Assembly: GCA_030068075.1 (NCBI GenBank)
Contig: CM057827.1
Span: 73,546,500 to 73,610,499 of the forward strand
DNA: 64,000 nt
Reading direction: 5' to 3'
DNA from: Paguma larvata
Lineage: Eukaryota > Chordata > Mammalia > Carnivora > Viverridae
Shown: positions 22,959-35,447 of the stretch, in pieces
Numbering within the stretch: the stretch's first letter is position 1
How the letters are laid out: each line of letters begins with the position of its first letter
Notes under the pieces: generated by a model
Told to the model about the DNA's origin: nothing
Seen by the model: the letters and a program-made list of their open reading frames with translations, nothing else
Databases searched by the model: none
Translations under genes and position numbers: made by a program

Positions 22959-25900
22959 TTTTTTAATCATTTGTATATAATCAGGGGATTACATTTCAAA
23001 TCTCATATTTTACGGTCTTTCTATGATTAGTTAAGATAACTTAAGTTTCCTCTAAAATTACAAGCTACAGAAAAGAGAGAAGTTTTAAAGTTGAACTACT
23101 TCAACACTGACTTTTTAGTCTGTTGTATAAGTAGTTGTGTAACAGTCTTTGCATTTGGAGAAGGTATGGAATTCTTAGTAACAACGAATCAATGATAAAC
23201 ATACAAACCAATTGCAACCTGGACTCCCCAAGACCTCTGGAACTCTACCTTGAACTCTAGAGATTAAGGAATTTATTATTAATGTTGATTAAAGTTTTTA
23301 AGTTTATTTTCCCAAACTCAATTCATAAAAGGTAATTAGACAAACATAAACATTACTCTCTCCATTATGCCAAGAATGAAAATGCTAGTTTTGCTTTTTG
23401 TTGTTTGCCTTCCCGATTCCATTTCATCTTCTTGGAACCCAACCATAATAGAGCATCATTAAATAAAAAATTGAAAAGACCTTGGGAATTTCCTGTTCTT
23501 CCACCCCACTCAATTTTTACCCTCTCCATATCATTCTAGTGCTTCTGAGACCTGATATTTGCACGTTTCTACTCTCAAAGTTTGCCTTCCAATAAGTGTA
23601 GCATAACAATAATTTACAGTTCAGTGTTAATTTAAATCTCAGTGACCCCCTAAAGGAAAACATACACATTCATTTTTTTTTTCTGATTTTAGGTTATAAT
23701 TCCATCAACAGGAAGAGAAGAGAGTTAGCAGATTAGATCTGAAACAGGAGCAGAAAGATCTTATCCATGTTTCCTGACTCTATATCATGCAGGCTGTCTT
23801 TTATTCTATTCAGGGAATAAGGTCTAGCCTTATGATTCATCTTATTGAATAAAGGACTATGTAACATACAATTTTTTTCTTAATCAGTCTATAATACCAA
23901 AGTATTAGGGAGGCAGAATTCATTAAAAAGCTTATTAATTCCATTCTTTTTTCAATGCTAGGTGATTTGATTATATGAAATTAAGTCTTCTGCTTGGTAT
24001 TTAATAAAAATGTTATGCTTAATATAGTAAACAATGAGAATCAATATGCTAAGAAATTTGGGAAGTATATAATCTGTTTAACTGTACCAGTTATTAACTA
24101 CTCAGGTATTCATAACATTCTTTGACTATGAGAATCTTTGGAAAATATAATGAATATCATAGTTCTCCTTCCCAAACAAAAGATAAATACTTAAACATAA
24201 GATTGCATGTCAAATATTTTACTTAGAAATTAATTTCATTTATATAAATCAAATATAAACATAATTTTAAAAATTATTTCCTTTTTCAGTTTTAGGATAT
24301 TTTTGTAAAATTAATAATTTTTTACTAAAAATAATATGAAACTTGTGTAAGTAATTTTAATTTTGTTCTGTTGTTCATTTTAATGCGAAGGCAGTTGGTT
24401 CTCAGTTTAAATAAAAAGACTTTGTAAAGTGATTTTTAACAGGAAAAAGCATAGTCTTTCTATGATGTTGAATTAACCTTAAATTTTTATCTTAATGGAA
24501 TCCTTGAAATATAATAACTTTAAGAGATGGAGTCTGCACTCTCATAGCTAACATTTACAGAAGAAGAAATGTTTGAGTCAAAGAACTCCATTTTTTCCCA
24601 ATTTTTTTGAAGTTTTTCACATGGTATCACTTGCATTGCTTACTAATGAACATATTTTTGTAAGGTCTCATTCAAGAAAAGTTGAAGTGCCATCTATATT
24701 TCAGTAAAGTACTTCAAAAGAATGCCTGGAAAGCCAAGTTTCTTGGCTAAACGCATTTTATTCTTAATTCTTTATATAATCTCTTGGCAAGCTGGATATT
24801 CAAAGTCTTACATTTTGAATGTTGACAAAATTGACTACTTTCTTAGACACAATTTCAGAGCTGTTAGAAGAATTTCTAGCCAATGCAAGCCAGGAAAAAG
24901 AGCAATGATCACAACAATGTGTGGTATATCCTCTCATCAAAAGAGTAGCAACAGCAGATGGGTTGCTGAAAATAAAATGCTCCATATAATAAAGGGAATT
25001 GTATTTTTTCCTTTGTGTATTTCTTGACAAAGAAGCTCCACCAATTACCAACTTTTTGCCTCTTGACATCAAGTTCACCCTTCATTGGCCTGCTTTGTGA
25101 TTCCAGACCTGGACTCAAACCTCTCTCCTTTGTCATGAGAGGATGCTGGATGAACACAACAGAAGTAAAAGGCTTCTCTTCCCACTTCCAGTATTTCTTT
25201 CTCCTACAGTGGAGTTGGTATGGGCCACCCAGTGGCAGTCACCCTCCAGCAAGTTTTGTTGCCAGTCTCAGCCTTAGATTTCCTGCTTCTCATTCCTTCC
25301 ATCTGTGGATCAGTTCTGGCACAAGACAATCTGGGGAACTTCTCATCCAGGAGGGCTATTCATATGTTCCCCAGACTTCTGAAACCACTCTTGGGGAGGA
25401 GATTCCCCTTTTAAATTTATTCCTTTTTTGAGGTCTCACCTTCAGCCTTAGTGCAATTTAGAGTTCTCTTTTACCCTCTTTTGGTAATTTCTATTAAGTT
25501 ACTACTAAGTCTTCGTATTCGATATTCCCTGTTCAAATTACCAGTGTGGTTTCTGTTTCCTGACTGAACTCTCACAGATATAGAAAAACTTAAGTATTTT
25601 GAAGATATTAAAAAATCGGAAGCATCTAACAGTGGTTCATAAAATATGACATGTGATGAGGAAAGTCAGGAGGTGGTTGAACCAAAAAATCTTGGCAGCT
25701 TTATCTGTTTATATACTGAAGTGAAATTCATAACATATTTAAAAATATGAAAAATCCTAGCACTTATGAAGAGGATACTTTCATTGCAAACTCACTATTT
25801 AAATTTATTATCTCCCATTTAAGACAACAAATGCTTACTAAACTTAAAAAAATTAAAAAACAACAAAATTTCATCCTCTGATCAAAGCCAGTGTGACTAT

Positions 25901-27245
25901 TTCGATTGATTAAGTAAAGGTTTGTTTTCATTTTTGTTTGTTTTTCCTCAATCATTCATGGATTTTATTTATGTGATAAGAAACCTTGTAGAGTGCTCTT
26001 TAATGAGAGAAAATGGATAATTCAAGTATATAGAACATATAATTCTTAAAGTCTGTATTAAAGTTTTAATCGATATTCTGCTTTTCATGGAAATATCCTA
26101 CTGAAGACCTTTCAATTTGAAAAGATAAATCTTCTAGTTATCTTTACCTTGAAGCTCTTAATACCACTGTCAGGGCAGAAGTAGCACCACTTTGTGTTAT
26201 CGCATTTGTGTGTCACATATTCAATGATAAAAAAAACAATAAAGCCAAGAGGTTATTGACTTTAATAAGCTTTTTTTCATGCAATATTTCATATTACTCT
26301 ATTTCCGGTAAAACAAAGGCATTCATAACACTAAAAGCAATGCATTTTTAATATACTATAAACTAAGGTAACTAGCATTATATTTCAGCTGAAATTGAGA
26401 CATTAAGTATTAAGAATCCCATGAATTCCATGTTATATTTTGTTTAAAACAAACCTTAATATAATTTAGTAATAAACTTTTTTTCATATATGTATTTCAA
26501 AATGGTAAGATAATTTGAAATATTTTTTTTCTGTCTGGTTCACACATCTCTGTAGGCTTTTCCTATACTACTGAGAAGCTGAGAAATAAATTCAATTGTA
26601 TAAAAATGGTGAAAGAAGAAATGTACAGTTTAGAAATGTGAAAATAACTTTTGTACTCCTTGTCAAAAGACTTGGATTTGAGCAGACTCATTACTATTAT
26701 GTGACCTTAAGCAGATGACTTGCTTTTGATCAGGTCACCTTCTTAAAATCTTTCTATTCCTATCCATTACTCTTAGGACAAAGGAAAAAAAAATCCTCAT
26801 TAACCTGGTTAATAAGGCTCTTGGCTTTTTACTAATATCACTGTGCTAACCCCACACCCTCATTTGATTAATATATTTCTCCCTGACAGAACTAAACTCC
26901 ATGAGAACAGGAACGGTGTCTCTGGTAATGAACATATTCCTAAAGGGTTTTTCATAACATGAAATTTTAATAAGTAAGAAGATGATACCAAAGCCAGGAC
27001 AGACCTGTTTTTTCCCCCTCTACTCTCAGATTGTAAATTACCTCTGCTATGTGTATGAACTAAGTGGATAAGTAACACTTCAGACAAGGAAGAGAAACTT
27101 AATGCATAGGTCAGAGGGTATTTAAAGAGCTGATGTGACGTAATAGACTCTAGAGAGAGAAAACAATACGGCTAGTGGCAAGTGTACTTCAAGATGCTAG
27201 CTTAGGATAAAAGGTGAAGAAGCTTTAATTTCATTAATATCTAAA
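22959..27245. other. AT-rich intergenic DNA, no gene seen
   Basis: No coding gene is supported over 4.3 kb. A GC-richer patch at about 25085-25430 carries an open frame of 138 codons, but it has no recognisable domain, no family resemblance and no upstream signals. The text near 25550-25580 (TTTCTGTTTCCTGACTGAAC) looks like the end of an old interspersed repeat that I cannot name. A MIR-like scrap lies near 26660-26720. Confidence 0.5.
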
Positions 27246-27433
27246 TACAGTAAAACCTTGGTTTGGAAGTATAATTCTTTCTGGAAACAAGCTTATAATC
27301 CAAAGCACTTATATATCAAAGCGAATTTCTCCTCAAGAAATAAGGAAAACTCAGATGATTCTTTCCACAACCCAAAAATATTCATATAAAATGATTACAA
27401 TACTATGATACAATACAAAATAATAAAGAAATA

Positions 27434-28152
27434 ACATCTTGGCAAGGATGTGGAGAAACAGTGTAAGAGAATTCTCTGTTGGTGGGAATACAAACTGGTG
27501 CAGCTGCTCTGGAACACAGTATGGAGGTTCCAAAAAATTAAAGATAGAATTACCCTATGACCCAGCAATAGCACTACTAGGAATTTATCCAAAGGATAAA
27601 GGAGTGCTGATTCATAGGAGCACATGTACCCCAATGTTAATAGCAGCACTATCAACAATAGTCAAATTATGGAAAAAGCCCACATGTCTATCAACTGATG
27701 AATGGATAAAGAAGATATGGTTTCTATATACAATAGAATGCTACTTGGCATTGAGAAAGAATAAAATCTTGGCATTTGCAACAATGTATATAGAACGGGA
27801 GGGTATTATGCTAAATTAAATAAGTCAGTCAGAGAAAAACAAATATCATAGGTTTTCCCTCTTATGTGGAATTTGAGAAACATAACAGAAAGGGGAAGGG
27901 AAAGGGAAAAATAGTTTAAAACAGAGAGGGAGGCAAACCATAAGAGACTCTTAAATACGGAGAATGAACTGAGGATTTATGTTGGGGGCTCGGTAGAGGG
28001 GAAAATGGATGATGGGCAATGAAGAGGGTACTTGTTAGGATGAGTACTGGGTATTGTATGGAACGGATGAATCATGGGAATCTACTCCTGAAGCCAAGAG
28101 CACGCTGTATGTTAGCTAACTTGACAATAAGTTATATTTAAAAAAAGAAAAA
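27434..28152 (+). mobile_element. L1 3' end (ORF2 C-terminus plus 3' UTR)
   Basis: The frame 27439-27819 encodes the end of L1 ORF2, with PYDPAIALLGIYPKDKG and STDEWIKKIWFLYTIECY. The 3' UTR follows, with GCAAACCATAAGAGACTCTT, GTACTGGGTATTGTATGG and the terminus TTAGCTAACTTGACAATAAG before the A-rich tail. It is 5'-truncated and inserted within a DNA transposon. Confidence 0.9.
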
Positions 28153-28631
28153 GAAAAACAAACTAACCTGCACTTACCTTTGAAAACTTTCATGGGTGAT
28201 ATGAGGAAGACAAGAGAGAAGAGGGTGATTGTGAAGGACGACTTTTACTATCACTAGCAGAATCACTGCTATCTATTGGCTCAAAGGAATCTTTTTTTTG
28301 CACGGAAGTCATTGAATACACTTGCAAGGATGTTGACTACAGTATACTAATAAATTCTTGTCATATACTGTATTTAATGTAACTGGCAAAAAGGCAGCAA
28401 AGGAAAGGGTCTATATCTGTAGGCAGCCTGACCTAAAATGAAGCAAAGCATTCCTAAGCTTACTCATGTATGGAAAATCAAAGGACTCTCCATAGGTGCT
28501 TTGAAGTGACAAAAAATACACTAGTGTCAGTTGTGTGCACCTTCCAATGTTCTGAAAAATCAGTGATTTCTGCCAAGAACTGTGGCCTGAGACTGAACAT
28601 CTGAGCATGGGAGACAATCACCCACAATCCT

Positions 28632-28634
28632 AGA

Positions 28635-28682
<48 letters not shown>
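28632..28682. repeat. (GA)n microsatellite
   Basis: About 24 uninterrupted AG/GA units inside the TIR transposon. Confidence 0.97.
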
Positions 28683-28683
<1 letters not shown>

Positions 28684-28836
28684 ACCATTGTATCGGTTGT
28701 GATCATGTGACATTCAGCATCACATACTACTCATACTGCAAAACATCACTTATCAAATTAAAATGTATTACAAATGTTTGTTTATCTTGTGGAACACTCA
28801 TAGAACAAGTTATTCACAACTTGAGGTTTTACTGTA

Positions 28837-29709
28837 ATTGGAAATAATTTGCTTCAAGTTAGCCATAGGGTAAAAGGAAAGCATTAGCAGTACAATTTTT
28901 AAAGATGCAGGGTAGCAGAAACGTCCAGGAGAAACATTAAGTGCAAGGCACTTCAGGATGGTCTTTAGAAGACTGAAAAGGGAGAGAAGAATCTGAGAGC
29001 AGAGTCAAGATCCAGTATTTCACCATAAGCATTTTACTTTTTTGATAATAATTATATTTCATTGTAAATACTTTTCTTTGGAGAAGATCCTTGCCATATA
29101 ATATGCTGTATTTTCAGTATCTTGAAATTCCAATAAAAATTTTCTCGGGACCCAATACATGAAGGATACCACAAAGTAACTGAAATGCCAATAAACAGTT
29201 GAAGAAATCTTCTCAACTCTGTCTTGTGATAGCATTTTCAGAATTAAAGGAAGAAAAAAAGACAACAGTCACTCCCTAGCCCTCTAAAACATTTACAGTT
29301 GACCCATTTCTATATTGGTTTTCCTACTTTGTCACAATATAGTCCTTAGGGAACTTAATGGTCCTGATAATCTATACATCATCATAACAGTTCACTATAT
29401 TGAAAGCATATAGAGATCAGATCTGTGACTAGAAAGTGACGTAAAACAAGAGTAAGAGATAATCCCTCACAATCCAGGGATCTGCCAAATCATTCAGGTT
29501 TTAAGGGTTTTGAATACTCTGGGACATGCTACATGGTGCCCTCTTGACAGACAAGGCACGTAATTTTACTTTGTAGTTCTTACCACTGAGAAAGACACAC
29601 TGCTTGCAAGCTCAATGAATTTTGGAAACAGCATAAAGCTGTCTTGTAAACACTACTTTGGTACAACTTTAGCTTGACTCACACAGGATTTCCAGTTTTC
29701 AATGAATTC
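28837..29709. other. Intergenic DNA, no gene seen
   Basis: Unassigned AT-rich sequence. Confidence 0.45.
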
Positions 29710-29923
29710 TTTTTTTTTTTTTTTAATGTTTATTTATTTCTGAGAGAGATAGAGAGAGAGTGAGCAGGAAAGGGCAGAGAGAGAGGGAGACACAGAATCC
29801 GAAGCAGGCTCCATGCTCTGAGCTATTAGCATAGAGCACGACGCGGGGCTTGAACCCACGAAAAGCGAGATCATGACCTGAGCTGAAGTCGGACGCTCAA
29901 ACAACCGAGCCACCCGGGCACCC
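29710..29923 (-). mobile_element. Carnivore tRNA-derived SINE
   Basis: Oligo-T, AATGTTTATTTATTTCTGAG at the left; AACCGAGCCACCCGGGCACC at the right. It keeps several CpGs, a sign of moderate youth. Confidence 0.93.
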
Positions 29924-31269
29924 AAATATTGTTTGATTAATTTAACAGAAATTTATTGGTTGAAAGATTATTTGCTGACAAGTTGTCATTGAAAATCTAA
30001 TAATATTTTGCTTTCCTATGAACCAAATAGTTGGTAAAAAAAAAAAAAACTTTATTCTTTTCCCTTCCTGGAAAGATAATTTTGTAAAACATAATTACTC
30101 CCACTGCAGAGTGACATCAGATTTCTAACGAGTGATTTCTCACTTCTCTAATGAAATGAGTTTCCTAGAATGAGGATGGAGGTTTTATATTGCCTTAGGA
30201 GACTGTAACTGTATGGTTGAGGAGCAGAGGAGGGGATTCATTACCTCAGGGCACAACCTGAAGGGCTTGCTTCTGCACAGCTTAGTGTAGAAACCAAGTT
30301 AAAATGCATCAAGTCAAGAATGTATTGCAAATATTTTCTGTATGAAGACTCAGAAGAAAGCAGGAAGCTATGAAACTAACGGTGGGACCCAAAATTTGGA
30401 GAAAATAAGGAAGAACTGAAGGTCTGGGAGAAATCATTAGAAGTGTAAATGCTTTAAATGCATTTGATCTTTGTGTTTGGACTAGATAAATAATTTGTTA
30501 ATTGTCTTCTAGATGCAAAATCAACAACTAGAGGATAGCAAAGGAAAGGTTACTGTTGTCTCAAACTGGAAACTGCCTGGAAGAGGCAAGTTCCTGCACT
30601 CCACTTCTTTGTTGATTTCCCTCTGCATTGGCTTAATGTAGCTCTGATATAAAAGGGTCAGCATTTGAGAAATGAAGGGAAGTATGCCATAACCATTATA
30701 TGTCCCTTCTCTGCTCCTCTCATGTTTTCTATTCAGAGAATATTTACCCATTTGTTAAGCAACTATTTACTGACCATCAGAATATGCCTGGAATGAAGAA
30801 GGAATAGATACACAAAGTAGGCCAATAAGGGTTAACCCTTATTGCTTTTTGCTGCTACACTTACAGGTAATCAACTATTATAAGACAAAATAATGAAAAG
30901 AAAAATTATGCATGTTTAACAGTTTTATAGTTCTAATGAGATTCTTATAGATGCGTACTGATGTAACACCATTTTCTCTATGTCAAACTTGGTCTTACAT
31001 CAGGAATGAGGGAACTCTCTAATAGTTTATTTTGTGACCTGAAAACATATGTATCTCTGAAGTATACTAGCAATGAAAAAGTGAATGACTAATTAATGGA
31101 CAAGCTTCTGGGTGTTCCATGCCTAGTGTAAGGAATTCTGAGTGACTTGTATAACGTTTACATTTCCATATTATAACTCTGCACTTAGAACTTTAGAGAT
31201 GAAAATAACCTTGGAAATAGTCTAGTTCTATCTTCTAAGGCCAGTCACACAACCAGTAAGTGGTGCATA
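29924..31269. other. Intergenic DNA, no gene seen
   Basis: Unassigned. Faint MIR-like wording near 31170-31265. Confidence 0.4.
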
Positions 31270-31284
31270 TTAATTATCTTTTCT

Positions 31285-31517
31285 TTTTCTAAATATTTTT
31301 TCATGTTTTATTTATTTTGAGAGAGAGAGAGCGAGAGAGAGCGTGCACACAAGCAGGGCAGGGGAAGACAGAGAGGGAAAGAGAGAATCCCAAGCAAGGT
31401 CCACACTGCCAGTGCACAGCCTAAGGTGGGGCTCAAACCTAACAAACTATGAGATTATGACTTGAACCAAAAATCAAGAATCTGATGCTTAACTGACTGA
31501 GCCACCCAGGCACCCTG
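31285..31517 (-). mobile_element. Carnivore tRNA-derived SINE
   Basis: GA-rich tail at the left, CTGAGCCACCCAGGCACCC at the right. Target-site duplications of 15 bases with one mismatch at 31270-31284 and 31518-31532. Confidence 0.95.
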
Positions 31518-31939
31518 TTATTTATCTTTTCTAATGAGGATATACCTTAAATATTAAAAAGAAAATGAGATATAACATTGAACCTGGTTTACTCTACTTG
31601 GATTAAGAAATCCCAGGAAATTAGAGGGAAAATATTTTCTAGTTGTTTCCTGTATTTTGAAAAATGACGAATCTTATCATTCATTAGATATTAGAAAGAC
31701 AGAATTTGCAGAAAATTTCATTTTCAGAAAATCTTTTTTTTCAAAGATAAAGTTATCTTTAAAATTTTTATTAATACTACTAACTATATCTAACATGTTT
31801 TAATCATTAAGCTTTCCCCTTCTCTTTCTCCTCCTTCTTCTTTTCACTCTTTAATGTTATCTTAGTAAATTACCATAATATTTGGCAGGCTTTACACAAT
31901 GCATTGAACATTGTAAGAAGTCCCTCATAGGATCTTCTT

Positions 31940-31976
31940 TTTTTTTTTAATAATTTGTTGTCAAATTGGTTTCCAT
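31940..31976 (-). mobile_element. Ultra-short L1 3' terminus with target-site duplication
   Basis: A 37-base insert of oligo-T followed by the complement of the L1 terminus (the sense strand has CCAATTTGACAACAAATTA then A-tail, close to the terminus of the L1 at 28110-28150). It is flanked by the exact 13-base repeat ATAGGATCTTCTT at 31927-31939 and 31977-31989. Confidence 0.8.
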
Positions 31977-32361
31977 ATAGGATCTTCTTAAATTAAAAAT
32001 TTTAATCTTATCTTTTTTAAAATTACTACCTGTAGTTCTTTGGTATTTTAGGTCTTAGGAATATTTTTCCTTTCCAATCTTTATTTTCTTCCTTCTCTCC
32101 CCTTTACATTGTAAATATGTGATCAGACATGACAGCTCTGGCTCAATCTTTCCACATGGAGATAAAAAATTCCATAATAGAAGTTCATATGGAGGTCAGT
32201 TCATTCCTTATTGTTCTTTATACATTCTTGAGTAACTTAAGTTTTGGCATTCTTCTTAGAACTAGATATAGTAATTCAACTGCAAAGATAGAAACCCATG
32301 AAAGGGTAGGATTTAGTGCTTCAACAACCATCATGAAAGCTTGTAACAGTTTAAACATTTT

Positions 32362-32565
32362 TATTTTTATTTATTTTTGAGAGAGAAAGAAACACAGAGC
32401 ATGGCTGGGGGAGAGGCAGAGAGAGAGGGAGACACAGAATCTGAGCAGGATCCAGGCTCTGAGCCATCAGCACAGAGCCCGGTGTGGCACTTGAACCCAC
32501 AACCTGTGAGATCATGACATAAGCCAAAGTCAGACAATCTACCAACTGAGCCACCAAGACGCCCC
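32362..32565 (-). mobile_element. Carnivore tRNA-derived SINE
   Basis: Exact 15-base target-site duplications, CAGTTTAAACATTTT, at 32347-32361 and 32566-32580. The head complement ends at ACGCCCC. Confidence 0.96.
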
Positions 32566-32648
32566 CAGTTTAAACATTTTAAAATTGATATGTTTACCTG
32601 TGTAATTTTGCTTTTAAAATTTTAAGTATTTATTATGATATATTTATG

Positions 32649-32691
32649 TGTGTGTGTGTGTGTGCATGCGTGTGTGTGTGTGTGTGTGCAT
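32649..32691. repeat. (TG)n microsatellite
   Basis: TG units interrupted by GCATGCG. Confidence 0.95.
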
Positions 32692-33399
32692 TTCATGGGA
32701 AAATACAGAGTACTAAGCTTCAATCAATATAATGACAAATAAATATCTAGTGTGTGTTGTTGGGTACATAGGACTAAAGCCAAAAATGATTCCCAAACCA
32801 CTGGAGGTTATGTACAATTTTCTTCTGGCTTCATGGTGTTCAATGACCACAAAACAAAACATTCAAGAGGCAATTTACACATTAAACTTTACTCTTTTGA
32901 AAATCTATCATGCATTCAAAATGCACCACATATAGTTAAATGGAATATTTCCAAAAGGATGGTTTCTGAAAGTTATCACAGGTTTTGCTAAGTTGAAGTA
33001 TGTAAGATGTGTTTAGGAAAAGACAAAAGACAGAGTCAGAATACACTGAAAACACACTGGTGGTTCACTCAATATCTACCTTTATGTGACTGAAGGTGGA
33101 TTCTGATAAACTACTGTTAAAAGGATGAAAGAAACATTCTTAATCTTTACAGAAACTTTCAAAGTATCAACATTGCCTCTTCTTTCCATAATATGGCAAA
33201 CTGTTTCCATTAAACTTCTGAAAACACTGTCAAACAATGTTTTGATATTTATGGTTCTCAATCTCAAGAATATTCCTTCCTTTCACGGCTAACTGCATCC
33301 ATATTTTGCTCCTGATGCACCATTCTCATCTTCATTTTTACTGTTCCTTAGCATACCCTCTTTCCTCCAGGCCATTAAACACATGACTTCATGAATATA
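32692..33399. other. Intergenic DNA, no gene seen
   Basis: Unassigned sequence between the TG microsatellite and the L2-like stretch. Confidence 0.4.
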
Positions 33400-33735
33400 T
33401 CTTTCATACTTCTACCTTTGAATCTTGCTTTCTGTTATTCCTTTTGCATGAAATAGACTTTTCCTTCAGTTTTCGCCGGCAAATTCCAAATTTTTAAAAA
33501 GTTTTAGCTTAAATTATACCTATTCCATGACACCTCATCTCACCATTTTGGCGTACTTCCTTTCATCTCACTTTAATATTTGTGGTATTAATGTATCACT
33601 TGCTTTTGTTTTAGAGTTAATAATTTTATTTTTTAATATGTGTATCTTATCTACCAAATGAAAGGATTCATATTGTACTCTTTTTCATACTTCTACTTTC
33701 CACAGCCATCGCAGATATTAAATATTAGTCAGCTG
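33400..33735 (+). mobile_element. L2-like ancient LINE 3' fragment
   Basis: A CT-rich series follows the L2 3' end in decayed form: AAATTCCAAATTTTTAAAAA, CATGACACCTCATCTCACCA, CTTTCATCTCACTTTAATAT, and TCTTATCTACCAAATGAAAG. It ends about 110 bases before the OR4K1 splice acceptor. Confidence 0.45.
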
Positions 33736-33825
33736 ATTATTTACAGTTTCATTAAACTAAATTGACTTTTAATTGACATATTTCTTTTGTCTGTATACTT
33801 GATACAGTGCAACAACTGTTATATT

Positions 33826-33848
33826 TTTCTGATTTTCTTTTACTTAGG
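33826..33848 (+). promoter_or_regulatory. Candidate 3' splice site before OR4K1
   Basis: The run TTTTCTGATTTTCTTTTACTTAG has its AG at 33846-33847 and would open the coding exon at 33848, with 19 bases of 5' UTR before the ATG at 33867. Confidence 0.6.
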
Positions 33849-33866
33849 TAACAGGAGAGTGGCTAT

Positions 33867-34802
33867 ATGGCTCACACAAATGAATCAGTGGTATCTGAGT
33901 TTGTACTTATGGGACTGTCTAATTCCTGGGAACTTCAGCTTTTCTTTTTTGCCATCTTCTCTTTAGTATATTTGACATCAGTGCTGGGCAACATCATGAT
34001 TATTGTTATTATTTCATCTGACTCACATTTGAACTCTCCTATGTACTTCCTACTCAGTAATCTTTCTTTTATTGATATCTGCCAATCTAATTTTGCCACT
34101 CCCAAGATGCTTGTGGACTTCTTTGTTGAGCACAAGACTATCTCTTTTGAGGGCTGCATGGCCCAGATATTCCTCCTTCACAGTTTTGTTGGGAGTGAGA
34201 TGATGTTGCTCGTAGCTATGGCGTGTGACAGATTTATAGCCATCTGTAAGCCCCTACATTATAGCACAATTATGAATCGGAGACTATGTATAATTTTCGT
34301 GTTTATTTCCTGGGCTGTGGGTATTCTTCATTCTGTGAGCCACTTGGCTTTTACAGTGGATTTGCCATTCTGTGGTCCCAATGAAGTAGATAGCTTCTTT
34401 TGTGACCTTCCCCTAGTGATAGAGCTGGCTTGTATGGATACTTATGAAATGGAAATCATGACCCTAACTAACAGTGGCCTGATCTCATTGGGTTGTTTCC
34501 TGGCCTTAATTATTTCCTACACAATCATTTTGATCACTGTTCGTCGCCGGTCCTCCAGTGCATCATCCAAGGCACTTTCTACATTAACTGCTCACATCAC
34601 AGTGGTGATTCTTTTCTTTGGGCCTTGCATTTATTTCTATATATGGCCTTTTAGCAGACTTTCTATGGATAAGTTCCTTTCTGTGTTCTACACTGTTTGT
34701 ACGCCCCTGTTGAATCCCATCATCTACTCTCTAAGGAATGAAGATGTTAAATCAGCCATGCGAAAGCTGAGAAATCGTCATGTGAACTCCTGGAAAAACT
34801 AG
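33867..34802 (+). CDS. OR4K1: Olfactory receptor OR4K1 ortholog, intact, 311 aa
   Basis: A single-exon class II odorant receptor. It shows NES at residues 5-7, GN at 41-42, PMYFLL at 58-63, Cys97, Cys169/179/189, SY at 217-218, KALSTLTAHI at 235-244 and PLLNPIIYSLRN at 280-291. The C-terminus NRHVNSWKN, the start MAHTNES and the length of 311 aa agree with my recollection of human OR4K1, and the position after OR4K5 agrees with human gene order. One oddity is at the end of TM3: the motif reads MACDRFIAIC (118-127), with Cys120 where the other receptors here have Tyr; the codon is TGT, one transition from TAT. The D-R pair is kept. The start codon lies 20 bases after a splice acceptor. The reading frame is uninterrupted. 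Confidence 0.95.
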   Translation: MAHTNESVVSEFVLMGLSNSWELQLFFFAIFSLVYLTSVLGNIMIIVIISSDSHLNSPMYFLLSNLSFIDICQSNFATPKMLVDFFVEHKTISFEGCMAQIFLLHSFVGSEMMLLVAMACDRFIAICKPLHYSTIMNRRLCIIFVFISWAVGILHSVSHLAFTVDLPFCGPNEVDSFFCDLPLVIELACMDTYEMEIMTLTNSGLISLGCFLALIISYTIILITVRRRSSSASSKALSTLTAHITVVILFFGPCIYFYIWPFSRLSMDKFLSVFYTVCTPLLNPIIYSLRNEDVKSAMRKLRNRHVNSWKN

Positions 34803-35447
34803 GGATGACCATAGGAGAACATAATCCTGAATGGTAATGAAGAGACTCTACTGGAACATGGCATCATGCCAATTATAATTGCTAATGACGTGGGTTACTG
34901 AATTATGGAATTGGATTTTTGTACTAAGTGCAAGGGTATTGCATAAAGTCAGTTCTTGGTTTAGTATTTGAATTATATATATATATATAAATTATATAAT
35001 TTATATTTAAATGTATAATTTATGTATTTGAATATAATTATATATAAATTTATAATTTTAATTTATATTCAAATTTTAATTTAAATATAAATTTTTAATT
35101 TGTCATTGCTTATAATTCTAAAGTATAAATTATCTTGAAAATATTTAGTAATCCCTTTAAATATTTTAAGAACAACTTAGAGACACTAATCTACATAAAA
35201 TGCAACTCATGTTACTAAACTTATGATTTTCTTCAGCCAAACACATGACATTTTTATGCCTTGCAAACAAAATATATAAGCAAATTGAATTTCTGATAAC
35301 TTCAAGTTAATAACATTTTCCATATATTGACATAGTAGTAAGAAATGTGTTTTACAACACAGATTTCCCCTCATTAATGTATATTTGTTAGGTTATATTT
35401 GCTGTCTGTATCAAATACTTTGGTCATTTAGAATTTGGTTGTATTCA
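34803..35447. other. 3' flank of OR4K1, AT-rich
   Basis: A TA/TTTAAA-rich low-complexity run occupies about 34975-35100. No gene. Confidence 0.55.

Larger units (their letters stand above)
27248..28834. mobile_element. TIR DNA transposon, Tc1/mariner-pogo (Tigger-like), split by L1
   Basis: The left end CAGTAAAACCTTGGTTTG and right end CTTGAGGTTTTACTG form terminal inverted repeats, and both ends are flanked by TA (27246-27247 and 28835-28836), the target of this superfamily. The interior carries a GA tract at 28632-28682. A truncated L1 lies inside at about 27434-28152. No transposase frame is visible, so it is non-autonomous. Confidence 0.75.

Noticed and set aside
24722..25027. Open frame of 101 codons
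   Set aside because: No recognisable features; length is compatible with chance.
25015..25431. Open frame of 138 codons in a GC-richer patch
   Set aside because: No domain, no family resemblance, no splice or promoter context; probably part of an unnamed old repeat.
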